From positions 1 through 36,995 of the forward strand of contig JANQUV010000034.1 in NCBI GenBank assembly GCA_030730585.1: 36,995 nt of DNA, given 5' to 3'. Source of the DNA: Haliea sp. (GTDB taxonomy: Bacteria > Pseudomonadota > Gammaproteobacteria > Pseudomonadales > Halieaceae). Of the stretch, positions 26,585-36,690 are shown in pieces (position 1 is the first letter of the stretch; each line of letters starts with the position of its first letter). The position numbers and the translations under genes are program-made. The notes beneath the pieces are model-generated. The model saw nothing but the letters and a program-made list of their open reading frames with translations, was not told the origin of the DNA and did not search any database.

Positions 26585-26613
26585 TTTATACCAGAACAGG
26601 TGGGCCAAAGCAA
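26585..26613 (-). promoter_or_regulatory. Promoter of rpmB-rpmG with GC-rich discriminator
   Basis: Read leftward, -35 TTGCTT (26613-26608), 17 bp, -10 TATAAA (26590-26585), the -10 preceded by TGG (extended). The next bases, GTCGCGC, form the GC-rich discriminator common at growth-rate-controlled ribosomal promoters. The predicted start is near 26578, leaving a leader of about 80 bases. Confidence 0.65.
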
Positions 26614-26635
26614 GCGCGTTTACGCTTCCCACAGT

Positions 26636-27310
26636 CTACAGCAAACCACTCTCCGCAAAGGAATAACTCTGGCCGCGGCCCACAATCACGTGGTCCAGCA
26701 CCCTGATATCCAGCAAGCCGAGAGCGGCCTGCAGCCGCTCCGTGATGCGCCGGTCCGCCTGACTGGGCTCAGCGATACCCGAAGGGTGGTTGTGCGCAAA
26801 AATCACCGCAGCTGCATGATACTGCAAGGCGCGCACGGCGACCTCTCGGGGATACACGGCCGCGCCGTCGAGCGTGCCAAAAAATAGATCTTCACAGCGC
26901 AGTATACGGTGCTGGTTATCCAGAAACAGGCAGGTAAAAACCTCGCGAGGCTGGCCACCCAGATGATGCTGCAAAAATTCCCGTGTGGCCCGCGGGCTAC
27001 ACAACACGCTGCCGGAGCGCGCCTGCTCCAGTGCATGGCGCCGCGCCAGTTCCAGCCCGGCCCTAAGCACGGCGTACTTGCCAGCACCCAACCCGGGATA
27101 GTTAAGCAGTGTTTGCTGGGTGGCCCCGAGCAGGCTCGCGAGGCTGCCAAAACGCAGCAGCAAGTCGCGCCCAACATCAAGCGCAGAGTATCCGCGGCGC
27201 CCCGTACGCAGCAAAACAGCAAGCAACTCGGCGTCAGAAAGTGCCAATGGCCCGCGCTGCAACAGTTTGTCGCGAGGGCCCTCCCCTGCAGCCCAGTCTT
27301 TGATCGACAT
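26636..27310 (-). CDS. radC: RadC family JAB-domain protein
   Basis: The 224-residue protein has an N-terminal helix-hairpin-helix part (KLLQRGPLALSDAELLAVLLRTG, LLNYPGLGAGKYAVLRAG) and a C-terminal JAMM metal-binding motif (IFAHNHPSGIAEPSQAD). The molecular function of RadC is unresolved; the old link to DNA repair in E. coli was withdrawn. The ATG at 27310, with GGGAGG upstream, is preferred to one at 27352. It diverges from coaBC, as in E. coli and Pseudomonas. Confidence 0.95.
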   Translation of the reverse strand: MSIKDWAAGEGPRDKLLQRGPLALSDAELLAVLLRTGRRGYSALDVGRDLLLRFGSLASLLGATQQTLLNYPGLGAGKYAVLRAGLELARRHALEQARSGSVLCSPRATREFLQHHLGGQPREVFTCLFLDNQHRILRCEDLFFGTLDGAAVYPREVAVRALQYHAAAVIFAHNHPSGIAEPSQADRRITERLQAALGLLDIRVLDHVIVGRGQSYSFAESGLL

Positions 27311-27412
27311 GGCGGTGCCCTCCCTGGCCTGCGCCCTGCGGTGTCCAAACACCCGTGGTGATGGTATTGTTCCTCACTTGAATCCACCTATTGTCCCAGT
27401 TGGGTAGCCGCA

Positions 27413-28618
27413 GTGGCACATCTTTTTAATCGCAATATTGTGCTCGGCGTCAGTGGCGGAATCGCTGCTTACAAATCAGCAGAGCTGGTACGTCAGCTGA
27501 AAGAGCTCGGCGCCGATGTGCGCGTTATCATGACGCGAGGGTCGCAAGAGTTCATTACGCCTTTAACACTACAGGCACTGTCCGGGCACCCGGTGCACAC
27601 CGACCTGCTGGATGCCGATGCAGAGCTGGGCATGGGCCATATCGAACTGGCGCGCTGGGCAGACTTGCTGATTATTGCGCCAGCGACGGCAGACCTGCTG
27701 GCCCGGCTTGCCAGCGGCCGTGCAGATGACCTGTTGACCACCGTCGCCCTCGCCACGGCAGCGCCTAAGTTGGTCGCTCCCGCAATGAATCAGCAAATGT
27801 GGCGCGACCCCGCAACGGCCAGCAATGTCGCTACGCTCAATAGTAGAGGGATTGCGCTGATTGGCCCCGCCTCGGGCGAGCAGGCCTGCGGTGACGTGGG
27901 CCCCGGGCGCATGGAGCAGCCCACGAACATTGCCCAGGCCGCCGCCGCACTGTTCACCCGAGGCGTGCTCGCAGGGCAGCGTGTGGTCATTACCGCGGGG
28001 CCAACGCGGGAAGCGCTGGACCCAGTGCGCTACCTGTCTAATCACAGCTCAGGCAAAATGGGTTACGCACTGGCAGCTGCCGCTGTCGACGCCGGAGCCT
28101 CAGTAACACTGGTGAGTGGCCCGGTACACCTCGCAACGCCAGGCCATGTAACACGCGTTGATGTTACCAGCGCCGCTGAAATGCTCGAGGCGAGCCTGGC
28201 GCTGCTGCCAGCGTGTGACCTGTTCATCGCCTGTGCCGCCGTAGCGGACTACCGTCCTCTGGCCATCGCACAGCAGAAGCTGAAAAAAGGCGCCATGCGT
28301 ATGACCTTGGAGCTGGAACGCACTACCGATATTTTAGCGGCCGTTAGCGCCTCGCCACAGGCACCCTTTACTGTGGGCTTCGCGGCAGAGACACACGATG
28401 TCGAGCGCTATGCGCGGGGCAAACTAGAGCAGAAGAACCTGCACATGATTGTGGCGAACGATGTGTCTGATACCGCTATCGGTTTCAATAGTGACAACAA
28501 CGCTGTCATTGTTTTCTGGCCCGACGGCCATCAAGCATTGCCGGCCGCCAGCAAAGCGAACATCGCGCGCCAGCTCATCACCTTAATCGCCCAGCGCATG
28601 GAGGGGAGGGGTGACTGA
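27413..28618 (+). CDS. coaBC: Bifunctional phosphopantothenoylcysteine decarboxylase / phosphopantothenate-cysteine ligase
   Basis: CoaBC performs two consecutive steps of coenzyme A synthesis: CTP-dependent joining of cysteine to phosphopantothenate (CoaB) and FMN-dependent decarboxylation (CoaC). The 401-residue product has CoaC first (VLGVSGGIAAYKSAELVRQL, catalytic His near 76 in MGHIELARWADL, APAMNQQMW, and Cys near 159 in SGEQACGDVGPGRM). CoaB follows (VVITAGPTREALDPVRYLSNHSSG). The start is GTG at 27413 without a clear ribosome binding site. It overlaps the algC start by eight bases. The dut gene that usually follows coaBC in this class is absent. Confidence 0.97.
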   Translation: MAHLFNRNIVLGVSGGIAAYKSAELVRQLKELGADVRVIMTRGSQEFITPLTLQALSGHPVHTDLLDADAELGMGHIELARWADLLIIAPATADLLARLASGRADDLLTTVALATAAPKLVAPAMNQQMWRDPATASNVATLNSRGIALIGPASGEQACGDVGPGRMEQPTNIAQAAAALFTRGVLAGQRVVITAGPTREALDPVRYLSNHSSGKMGYALAAAAVDAGASVTLVSGPVHLATPGHVTRVDVTSAAEMLEASLALLPACDLFIACAAVADYRPLAIAQQKLKKGAMRMTLELERTTDILAAVSASPQAPFTVGFAAETHDVERYARGKLEQKNLHMIVANDVSDTAIGFNSDNNAVIVFWPDGHQALPAASKANIARQLITLIAQRMEGRGD

Positions 28619-31061
28619 AGGCATCAAGGCCAACCCAGCCGGAATCATTGCCACGCGCGCAACGGTGAACTGGCTGGCGGTGGTGCTTCTTCTGATGTTT
28701 TTTCTGCCGGTGCTCGCAGGCTTCGGCTACCTTGCCTTGCTGCGAGACACAGGCCTGCAAAATCAACATACCCGCGCTGCAGTGCACATTATTGCCAGTG
28801 AGCAGGCACAGGCTCTGGCCCAGGTGTCCGCAGACTTGCGCACGCGCCTGCAACACGTTGCCGATAGCGAGCTCGGGCAGCAACTGCTAGTCGCCGATGA
28901 AAAGACTGCCGGGGTGTTAGAGCGGCAAATTCTGCGCCTTTTTCCGGAATTTGACGACGTGCAGGCATTGCTGCTGACCGACCTGGGCACCGCCACCTTG
29001 AGCGGCTCCAGCCATCAACTGCGCAACCACATTGAACTCGATTTGGTGCGCAAAGCGACGGCGGGCGACACCAGCCAACCGGAAACCTACCGGGCAAACA
29101 ATCAAGTTTTTACCTCCATGGCGCAGTTAGTGCGCTCGCCCGGCGCGGCACGACGGCAAGCAGTAATACTCGGCACTTTCGACAACGGCCTGCTGCCTCG
29201 TTGGATGGAGCTGGCTGACCCCAACAATGGCCAAATCACTCTGCAACAGACCCACGTCAAAAATGGCGTCGAGCTGATCACAGTGGGCAGTGCCAGTAAA
29301 CAGGGCGAAAGCTTCCGTACGGTCTACACCGTACCTGGCACCAGCTGGCAGCTGATGTTCACCCCCTCCGATTCTTTCATGGCGCAGTTTCACATAAGCC
29401 GGTTACCGCTACTGCTCGTTCTCGCGCTGGTGTTGCTCAGCGTGGGCGGTGGTCTACTACTGGTTGTGTCGCGAGTGAGTGGCATGCTGGCCAGCGATGA
29501 GAAAGAAGAGCATAACCACGCTAAAGATCGCCAGGCAGACAAACACCTGACGCACCCTCTGTTCCAGCGCAAGCAACTGGCTGAAGAAGACGACTCCAGC
29601 GATGACATCAGCTTAATGGAGGCAGTGGATGAGCACTTCGAAGATAACCCGGAAGAACCCGTGGTTAATGCTGAGCACTTCCTGCCCGCCCATGTTTTTC
29701 GCGCCTATGACATCCGGGGGCACGCCGATCGTGAGCTCAGCGATACGTCAATTAGCCTGATTGGGCGGGCGCTAGGCACCCTTGCCGCAGAAACAGGTGA
29801 AACGGCGCTGATTGTCGGCTGCGACGGTCGACTCTCCAGCCCGCGCATCAAAAAAGCGTTGATCAGGGCATTGCTCAGCACGGGGAGCGATGTCATCGAC
29901 ATCGGAGTGGTGCCTACACCACTGCTGTATTACGCCACTCGCACGTTGCACACGCGTTCGGGGGTAATGGTGACGGGGAGCCATAATCCCGCAGCGGACA
30001 ACGGGCTCAAAGTCGTGCTGAAGGACGTCTCAAGTGCCAGCGGCCTTATTCAAAACCTGCGCGAAACGGCCCTGGCCGGAGATTTCCGTAGGGGCCGCGG
30101 CAAGCTGTCAAAGGCTGACCCGCTGCGCTCCTACCTTGAAGAAATCGTCAGCGACATTACCCTGCCGGCCCCATTGAAGGTTGTGGTAGACGCGGGCAAT
30201 GGCGCCACCAGCGATATTGCACCGCAGCTGTTTGCCGAATTGGGCTCTGATGTGCTGCAACTGTACTGCGAAATTGACGGCAACTTTCCACACCGCTCCC
30301 CCGACACCAGCCGCGAAGAAAACCTCGCCGACCTGGTCGCTTCTGTACGCCACAATCATGCTGACCTGGGTGTGGCCTTTGACGGCGATGGCGACCGGGT
30401 GGCCGTAGTCAGCGGTTCTGGAAAAATACTGCGCACCGATCAATTGATGATGCTCTACGTTGAAGACGTGGTGTCGCGCAATCCCGGTACCGACGTGGTT
30501 TTCGATGTGAAGTGCAGCCGCAATCTCGGGCAACTCATCATCGAACATGGGGGCCGGCCTGTATTGTCCAAAACCGGGCACGCCTTTATGCGAGAAAAAA
30601 TGGTGGAGACCGGAGCACTGCTGGGCGGTGAGTTCTCCGGGCACATTTTCTTTGGTGAACGCTGGTACGGTTTTGATGACGGCATGTATGCCGCCGTCCG
30701 GCTTGCTGAAATACTCAGCAACCAGAACCAGACCCTCGACGAAATGCTCGACGCTTTACCCCAATCGGCTAACACGCCGGAAATCCTCATTCCGGTGTCG
30801 GAAGAGAGCAAGTTTTCGCTGGTGCAACAGCTGGTGGATGGCGCCTATTTCCCCGAAGGAAAAGTGAATACTCTGGACGGGCTGCGTGTCGATTTTAACG
30901 ACGGCTGGGGCTTGGTGCGTGCCTCCAACACTTCGGCGGCGCTCACCGCCCGCTTTGAAGCCTCCACACCAGAACGCCTGCGCGCTATCATGGTCGACTT
31001 CAGGGACCAAATGGCCGTTGTATCCCCCGGGTTGATCCTACCCGAATCACCCACGGTCTAG
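28611..31061 (+). CDS. algC: Membrane-anchored phosphomannomutase/phosphoglucomutase
   Basis: AlgC interconverts 1- and 6-phosphates of mannose and glucose, feeding alginate, lipopolysaccharide and other polysaccharides. The 816-residue protein is much longer than the roughly 460-residue catalytic unit. It has a membrane helix near 19-42, a probable periplasmic sensor-like domain (about 45-262) and a second helix near 265-287. A charged linker (290-352) leads to the mutase part from about 358 (FRAYDIRG). The phosphoserine loop is VTGSHNP with Ser457, the metal loop FDGDGDRV, and the sugar loop GEFSGHIFF. Comparable long forms of AlgC are annotated in Pseudomonas. The start is GTG at 28611, eight bases inside coaBC. 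The ligand of the sensor-like domain cannot be told from sequence. Confidence 0.92.
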   Translation: MTEGIKANPAGIIATRATVNWLAVVLLLMFFLPVLAGFGYLALLRDTGLQNQHTRAAVHIIASEQAQALAQVSADLRTRLQHVADSELGQQLLVADEKTAGVLERQILRLFPEFDDVQALLLTDLGTATLSGSSHQLRNHIELDLVRKATAGDTSQPETYRANNQVFTSMAQLVRSPGAARRQAVILGTFDNGLLPRWMELADPNNGQITLQQTHVKNGVELITVGSASKQGESFRTVYTVPGTSWQLMFTPSDSFMAQFHISRLPLLLVLALVLLSVGGGLLLVVSRVSGMLASDEKEEHNHAKDRQADKHLTHPLFQRKQLAEEDDSSDDISLMEAVDEHFEDNPEEPVVNAEHFLPAHVFRAYDIRGHADRELSDTSISLIGRALGTLAAETGETALIVGCDGRLSSPRIKKALIRALLSTGSDVIDIGVVPTPLLYYATRTLHTRSGVMVTGSHNPAADNGLKVVLKDVSSASGLIQNLRETALAGDFRRGRGKLSKADPLRSYLEEIVSDITLPAPLKVVVDAGNGATSDIAPQLFAELGSDVLQLYCEIDGNFPHRSPDTSREENLADLVASVRHNHADLGVAFDGDGDRVAVVSGSGKILRTDQLMMLYVEDVVSRNPGTDVVFDVKCSRNLGQLIIEHGGRPVLSKTGHAFMREKMVETGALLGGEFSGHIFFGERWYGFDDGMYAAVRLAEILSNQNQTLDEMLDALPQSANTPEILIPVSEESKFSLVQQLVDGAYFPEGKVNTLDGLRVDFNDGWGLVRASNTSAALTARFEASTPERLRAIMVDFRDQMAVVSPGLILPESPTV

Positions 31062-31997
<936 letters not shown>

Positions 31998-32076
31998 GCA
32001 TAAGGGCAGGATGCGTGTTGCAGGAGCCCCAACGACTCGATAGCATTACCGACACCCGCCAACAATCGTGAGCGCC

Positions 32077-32715
32077 ATGCCGCCAAAGAAATCACAACGC
32101 CGTCAGCAGATCCTGGAGGCCCTCGCCAAGATGCTCCAGGCTAGCGCGGGCACCCGCATTACGACGGCTGGCCTGGCTAAGGAAGTCGGCGTTTCCGAAG
32201 CCGCGCTCTACCGACATTTCCCCAGCAAAGGGAAAATGTTCGAAGGGCTCATCGAGTTTATTGAAGACACCCTGTTTTCTCGTATCAGCATCATTCTCAG
32301 CGAAGAATCGGGCGTGGCGCGGCGCTGTGAGAAAATGCTGCTGCTGTTGCTCGCATTCACCGAGCGCAACCCGGGTATCACCCGCATCCTCACCGGCGAC
32401 GCGCTGGCGGGTGAGACCGAACGCTTGCACCAGCGTGTTGCACAGCTGTTTGACCGCTATGAAACACAGCTAAAGCAGGTGCTTCGCGAGGCTGAACTGC
32501 GTGAGGGTCTGCGCCCCGTGATCCCCTTGCCGGCGGCGGCAAACCTGCTCATGGCTACCGCGGAAGGACGTATTGCCCAGTTTGTGCGCAGTGGCTTTAC
32601 CCGTTCACCTACAGAAAACTGGCAGGATCAATGGTCCCTGTTGATTAGCGGGTTCTTTCGTCAAGCCGTAACCAGCCCTGGCACAGATCCCGCCAGCCCC
32701 CGCGTAGTGCCCTGA
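32077..32715 (+). CDS. slmA: Nucleoid occlusion factor SlmA (TetR family)
   Basis: SlmA binds specific sites around the chromosome and blocks FtsZ ring assembly over the nucleoid. The 212-residue protein has a TetR helix-turn-helix (about 5-55) with [30 protein letters not shown]. The SlmA-type C-terminal domain includes [22 protein letters not shown] and [20 protein letters not shown]. The ATG at 32077 is chosen; a GTG at 32068 would add three residues, and neither has a strong ribosome binding site. The location between coaBC and pyrE matches E. coli. Confidence 0.93.
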   Translation: MPPKKSQRRQQILEALAKMLQASAGTRITTAGLAKEVGVSEAALYRHFPSKGKMFEGLIEFIEDTLFSRISIILSEESGVARRCEKMLLLLLAFTERNPGITRILTGDALAGETERLHQRVAQLFDRYETQLKQVLREAELREGLRPVIPLPAAANLLMATAEGRIAQFVRSGFTRSPTENWQDQWSLLISGFFRQAVTSPGTDPASPRVVP

Positions 32716-32731
32716 AACATACTTCGCGGAG

Positions 32732-33406
32732 TCACTCTTCTCGGGAGGAGCGGGAGCTCAGCTCACGGCGCAAGCGTACCGCTTCTTCAAGCATTTTGAA
32801 GCGCTCAATATCGGCGGAGAAGTCGGCGCGAACCTGCTCCGCCTCAACCTCACGGTCTGCAATCTGGCGATCTGTCGCTGCCAGCTCTTTTTGCAGGCTG
32901 CTCATCGCCTTGAGGCGGGCATCATCAACGTCATAGCCACGACGCTCAAGATCAGCTGCCTGTGACTGATAGGTCTCGATCTGTTGTTTGAAGCTGCGCC
33001 GATTGCTTTTCAAAATTCCCACCCGCAGGCGGAGATCCGCCAAGGCGCGGTCGCGGTGGGCCTCTATGTCCTCAATGGCGCTATAGCGCAACAGCAAGGT
33101 TTGATCCCATTTACGTAAACGCTGTTCCTCGCGCGCAGCAGCCTGGTCAACACGCATTTGCAGCGTTGCGTCCGCGAGCTCCTCAGGGGTCAGCACTCTG
33201 GGCACCACGCGGATCACCACTCCGCGCTCGTTAAGCACCTCGTAGCCGCGCGCCACATACTGAGGGGGCACGCGATCATCCACCACCACCACATCCTGGT
33301 CGTTACGGTAGCGATACAGATCACCATGTGCCACAGCTACAGCCCCCAGGCTAATGCACAGGACCGCGCCGATAAGCTGCATGACAATGGCTCTTTTCAC
33401 AGACAT
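32732..33406 (-). CDS. Exported coiled-coil protein with N-terminal DUF4124-like domain
   Basis: The 224-residue product has a basic start and hydrophobic segment (MSVKRAIVMQLIGAVLCISLGAVAVAHG), most likely a signal peptide. A DUF4124-like domain follows (DLYRYRNDQDVVVVDDRVPPQYVARGY, about 29-60). The rest (about 75-215) is rich in Arg, Glu, Gln, Leu and Ala with heptad-like spacing, consistent with coiled coil. The function is unknown; a periplasmic location is expected. The start at 33406 is chosen because the open frame upstream runs into pyrE. No strong ribosome binding site is seen. It lies just after pyrE on the same strand. Confidence 0.82.
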   Translation of the reverse strand: MSVKRAIVMQLIGAVLCISLGAVAVAHGDLYRYRNDQDVVVVDDRVPPQYVARGYEVLNERGVVIRVVPRVLTPEELADATLQMRVDQAAAREEQRLRKWDQTLLLRYSAIEDIEAHRDRALADLRLRVGILKSNRRSFKQQIETYQSQAADLERRGYDVDDARLKAMSSLQKELAATDRQIADREVEAEQVRADFSADIERFKMLEEAVRLRRELSSRSSREE

Positions 33407-33437
33407 CAATATAGATGTTGCTAGCCGGGGCAACAAG

Positions 33438-34082
33438 TCATACGCCGTAACGTTGTCGATAAGCCTGCATGGCAACCAGCACCTCCGCGTAAGTACCCCC
33501 CGCTGCTTCCAGGTAGTCAATAATATGGCCCATGTTGATAATACTCAGCACCGGAATTCCCTGCTCTTGCTCCAACTCCTGGATTGCCGAACGATCGCCG
33601 GAGCCCCGCTCCTGACGATCAAGGCCAACCGCGACGCCCGCAAGCTGGGCACCCGCCGTTTCAATCAGGGTAATGACTTCACGCACGGCGGTGCCGGCCG
33701 TAATCACATCGTCGATCACCAACACTCGGCCCTGCAAAGGCGCTCCGACCAAGACGCCACCCTCGCCATGGGCCTTCACTTCCTTGCGATTGTAGGCAAA
33801 AGGGACATCTCTGCCGTGCTTGTCCGCCAAAGCCACGGCCGTCGCCGCCGCCAGCGGAATGCCTTTATAGGCCGGGCCAAGCAGCACATCAAATTCAAGC
33901 CCGGCATCAACAATGCTCTGCGCGTAACAGCGGCCAAGAGTAGCAAGCGCGGCACCACTGGAGAACGCACCGGCATTGAAGAAATACGGGCTTACCCGCC
34001 CGGACTTTAGGGTAAACGCTCCGAACTTCAGGACGTCATGGCGACGGGCGAGCTCTATGAACTCTTGTTGATAGGCGTTCAT
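33438..34082 (-). CDS. pyrE: Orotate phosphoribosyltransferase
   Basis: PyrE joins orotate to phosphoribosyl diphosphate, giving orotidine monophosphate in pyrimidine synthesis. The 214-residue product has [34 protein letters not shown], the mobile catalytic loop [15 protein letters not shown] and the phosphoribosyl-binding motif [16 protein letters not shown]. It diverges from the crc-like gene across 192 bp, exactly as pyrE and crc do in Pseudomonas. Confidence 0.97.
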   Translation of the reverse strand: MNAYQQEFIELARRHDVLKFGAFTLKSGRVSPYFFNAGAFSSGAALATLGRCYAQSIVDAGLEFDVLLGPAYKGIPLAAATAVALADKHGRDVPFAYNRKEVKAHGEGGVLVGAPLQGRVLVIDDVITAGTAVREVITLIETAGAQLAGVAVGLDRQERGSGDRSAIQELEQEQGIPVLSIINMGHIIDYLEAAGGTYAEVLVAMQAYRQRYGV

Positions 34083-34137
34083 TTCCGGCTCCGTCGAAGA
34101 GTAATGACTGCGAATTGACCGGTTTGGGGTTATGCTT

Positions 34138-34154
34138 TAACGGTGACGCCGTTA
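34138..34154. promoter_or_regulatory. Short inverted repeat in the pyrE/crc divergent gap
   Basis: TAACGG (34138-34143) and CCGTTA (34149-34154) are exact reverse complements with a 5-bp spacer. They lie midway between the two divergent genes. I do not recognise a factor for it, and a chance occurrence is possible. No clean promoter was found in either direction. Confidence 0.25.
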
Positions 34155-34274
34155 TCATAGGCAGTATGCAACGACGACCGCCACACACCCACCGAACCCA
34201 AAGCTGCAGCACACTGCCGCCGCCGGCCAACAATAACCCGGAATGATACACGCTCTCTCAGCAAGGGGCCAAGA

Positions 34275-35039
34275 ATGAGGATCATCAGCTTCAGTGCCGA
34301 CGGTATTCAGAATGCCGCAAGAAATGGATTTTACGACTGGCTGAGTGAGCAAGACGCGGATTTTATCTGCGTTCAGGATTTGCGCTGCACGGAGTACGAT
34401 CTTCGCGACGATCTATATTTCCCCCGCGATTACAACGCGTACTTCTATGACGATGTAGACGGCAAATCGAACGGAGTCGCCATTTACTGCCGCAAGCTGC
34501 CCAAGGCTATTATGACCGGGCTTGGTTTTGCCGACTTCGACATGGAAGGCCGCTATATACAGGCAGACTATGAGAACCTGAGCATCGGCTGCCTGCTGGC
34601 GCCCTACGCAGCACCCGGCGACGCCGGGCAGCTGGCACGCAAAAACGAGTTCTACAGCCTTCTGCACAACCATCTGCAGAAAGTGCGCAATAAACGCCGC
34701 GAATTCATTATTTGCGGCAACTGGCAGCTCGCGCATACCGCGGCTGACGTACAGGACACAGAACGCAACAGCACTGTTCCCGGCTTCCTTGCCGAAGAGC
34801 GCCAGTGGATGGACGAGTTGGTTGAGGGTGGTTACGTCGATGCCTTCCGCGAAATCAACTCAGACCACGACGAATTCAGCTGGTGGCCGGATGGTGAGCC
34901 AGGCAAAAATGGTTGGCGTACCGACTTCCAGGTCATTTCCAAGGGGCTGAAATATTCCGTAGATTACGGTGCTATTTACAAGGCGCGGGTCTTCTCCAGC
35001 CACGCGCCCATCATCATGGATTACGACACCGAGGTTTGA
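34275..35039 (+). CDS. crc: Crc-like catabolite repression protein (degenerate exonuclease III fold)
   Basis: In Pseudomonas, Crc works with Hfq to block translation of catabolic mRNAs when preferred carbon is present. This 254-residue protein has the exonuclease III fold, but the catalytic residues are replaced. The N-terminal Asn is Ser7 (ISFSADG), the metal Glu is Asp35 (CVQDLRC), and the GDxN motif reads GNWQLAH (149-154). The Asp before the final His is Ser (SSHAP). Such loss is typical of Crc, not of true nucleases. Other shared parts are GWRTDFQV and FSWWPDGE. The divergent pyrE neighbour supports the call. A role in carbon catabolite control here is inference from the family. Confidence 0.88.
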   Translation: MRIISFSADGIQNAARNGFYDWLSEQDADFICVQDLRCTEYDLRDDLYFPRDYNAYFYDDVDGKSNGVAIYCRKLPKAIMTGLGFADFDMEGRYIQADYENLSIGCLLAPYAAPGDAGQLARKNEFYSLLHNHLQKVRNKRREFIICGNWQLAHTAADVQDTERNSTVPGFLAEERQWMDELVEGGYVDAFREINSDHDEFSWWPDGEPGKNGWRTDFQVISKGLKYSVDYGAIYKARVFSSHAPIIMDYDTEV

Positions 35040-35049
35040 GCGGAGCCCT

Positions 35050-35769
35050 TCAACCCGCCAGCGCCTGTTTCTGCAGGACGATCAACTGGCGGATGCCTTC
35101 TTCTGCCAAATCCAGCATTGCCTGCATTTCATGGCGATGGAACGGCGCCCCTTCAGCCGTGCCCTGCACTTCAATAAAGCCGCCGTCTTCACCCATAACC
35201 ACATTCATATCGGTATCGGCTTTCGAGTCTTCCGGATAATCCAAATCAAGCACGGGAACACCTTGAAAAACGCCGACCGACACAGACGCCACCATTTGCA
35301 GCAACGGGTCTGTGGTGATGAGCTTTTTGCGTTGCAGGTGATTCAGTGCGTCGACCAGGGCAACGCAGGCGCCGGTAATCGCCGCCGTGCGTGTACCGCC
35401 ATCGGCCTGAATCACGTCGCAGTCAACGGTGATGGTGAATTCACCCAGCTTCTTCAAATCGACTGCCGAGCGCAGAGCGCGGCCAATAAGACGCTGGATT
35501 TCCAGAGTTCTGCCACCCTGCTTGCCACGGCTGGCCTCGCGGTCCATGCGCGACCCCGTAGATCGCGGCAGCATGCCATATTCCGCCGTCACCCAACCAC
35601 TGCCTGTGCCGCGCAAAAAACGTGGTACTCCTGGCTCTACTGACGCTGTGCAAATCACACGGGTTGCTCCAAACTCAACCAGCACAGATCCCTCTGCGTG
35701 GCAGGTGAAATTACGCGTCAGCGTAACAGTGCGCAAATCGGCAGGCTGACGGCCGCTGGGTCGTTGCAT
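35050..35769 (-). CDS. rph: Ribonuclease PH
   Basis: RNase PH trims tRNA 3' ends by phosphorolysis. The 239-residue product begins [21 protein letters not shown], where the early RP and R-rich part is typical. It has [50 protein letters not shown], and the active-site [22 protein letters not shown] precedes the ATG. It faces the crc-like gene at its 3' end, 10 bp away. Confidence 0.97.
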   Translation of the reverse strand: MQRPSGRQPADLRTVTLTRNFTCHAEGSVLVEFGATRVICTASVEPGVPRFLRGTGSGWVTAEYGMLPRSTGSRMDREASRGKQGGRTLEIQRLIGRALRSAVDLKKLGEFTITVDCDVIQADGGTRTAAITGACVALVDALNHLQRKKLITTDPLLQMVASVSVGVFQGVPVLDLDYPEDSKADTDMNVVMGEDGGFIEVQGTAEGAPFHRHEMQAMLDLAEEGIRQLIVLQKQALAG

Positions 35770-35796
35770 CGGGTCTCTCCAATCAGTGGGTCGCGC

Positions 35797-35802
35797 AGTA
35801 TA
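35797..35802 (-). promoter_or_regulatory. Possible -10 box of rph
   Basis: Read leftward, TATACT matches five of six -10 consensus bases, 28 bases before the rph start codon. No clear -35 lies at the proper distance, so the promoter call is weak. Confidence 0.3.
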
Positions 35803-35875
35803 CGCGAGCGTCGGCGTTGCTGCAGAAGGCCTTGGTGAAATGCCGGCGGGTTTTAAAGCCTCAGGGGCAAAGTGA

Positions 35876-36547
35876 TTATCTCTGCGGCGTCAACGCGCTT
35901 TGCATCCAACGGCTAATGTCCTGTATCTCGGCCATACACACCTCGTGGCCCATCGGGTATTCTCGCCACTCGACTTTGTAGCCAGCGCCCTTCAGGGTGG
36001 TGAGTGCCGATTCACCTAACGACATCGGTAAAACAGCGTCCTGCCGACCATGGCACATGAGAATAGGAATCTGCGCATTCACCTGCGCTTTGGTTGCACC
36101 CAGGCCTGTACCGTCAGCAAGAAACGTGGATAGCGCGAGAATGCCCGCGAGGCGTTTCGGGTGATACAACGCAGTGTGGAGCGCCAGTACGCCGCCTTGG
36201 GAAAATCCTGCCAGAAGAATACGCTCGGGCGGGGTCCCACTATCCACCTCAGCCTGGATAAGGTCGCGAACTTGGCGAACTGACTTTTCCAGGCCCGCCA
36301 CATCGAGGCCGCCGCTGGGGTCGAAATCAAACCACGCCCGGGCACGCTGGCCACCAAAGGCTGTGACCGCCATTTCCGGGGCATGAGGGAACACAAAGCG
36401 GACAGGCAGGCCTGCCGGCAGGCGAAGCTGGGGCACGATGGGCTCAAAGTCGTGCCCGTCAGCACCCAGGCCGTGAAGCCAGATAACGACGGCGACTGGC
36501 GCTGCAGCGGGGTTTATTTCTACTGTAGGTAGGGGGGCGGACAGCAT
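35876..36547 (-). CDS. Carboxylesterase/phospholipase of the alpha/beta hydrolase family
   Basis: The 223-residue product belongs to the small carboxylesterase/lysophospholipase family. Its start has [22 protein letters not shown], the nucleophile elbow is [17 protein letters not shown], the aspartate lies in [11 protein letters not shown] and the histidine in [12 protein letters not shown]. The natural substrate is unknown; relatives hydrolyse short esters. The frame extends upstream to 36697, but the ATG at 36547 gives the usual N-terminus and length. It stands between rph and yicC, which are direct divergent neighbours in many relatives. Confidence 0.9.
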   Translation of the reverse strand: MLSAPLPTVEINPAAAPVAVVIWLHGLGADGHDFEPIVPQLRLPAGLPVRFVFPHAPEMAVTAFGGQRARAWFDFDPSGGLDVAGLEKSVRQVRDLIQAEVDSGTPPERILLAGFSQGGVLALHTALYHPKRLAGILALSTFLADGTGLGATKAQVNAQIPILMCHGRQDAVLPMSLGESALTTLKGAGYKVEWREYPMGHEVCMAEIQDISRWMQSALTPQR

Positions 36548-36690
36548 ATGGACGTTACCTTTCGCCTGCAGTGCTCGAATTCCTGGAGCATCAATCATAC
36601 CAGACAGCCAAGGCCGCGCCTCTACCCAAGGTGTGAGCTGGACAAATAGGCTGCTAGACTCGACCTTTGATTTTTTGTTGGGGCGAGCTC

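Noticed and set aside
33404-33417. Second copy of the methyl-cycle operator near the DUF4124 start (CATC-AATATA-GATG)
   Set aside because: It resembles only the outer bases of the repeat at 1407-1434, lacks the ATATCAA/TTGATAT arms and lies by a gene unrelated to methionine.
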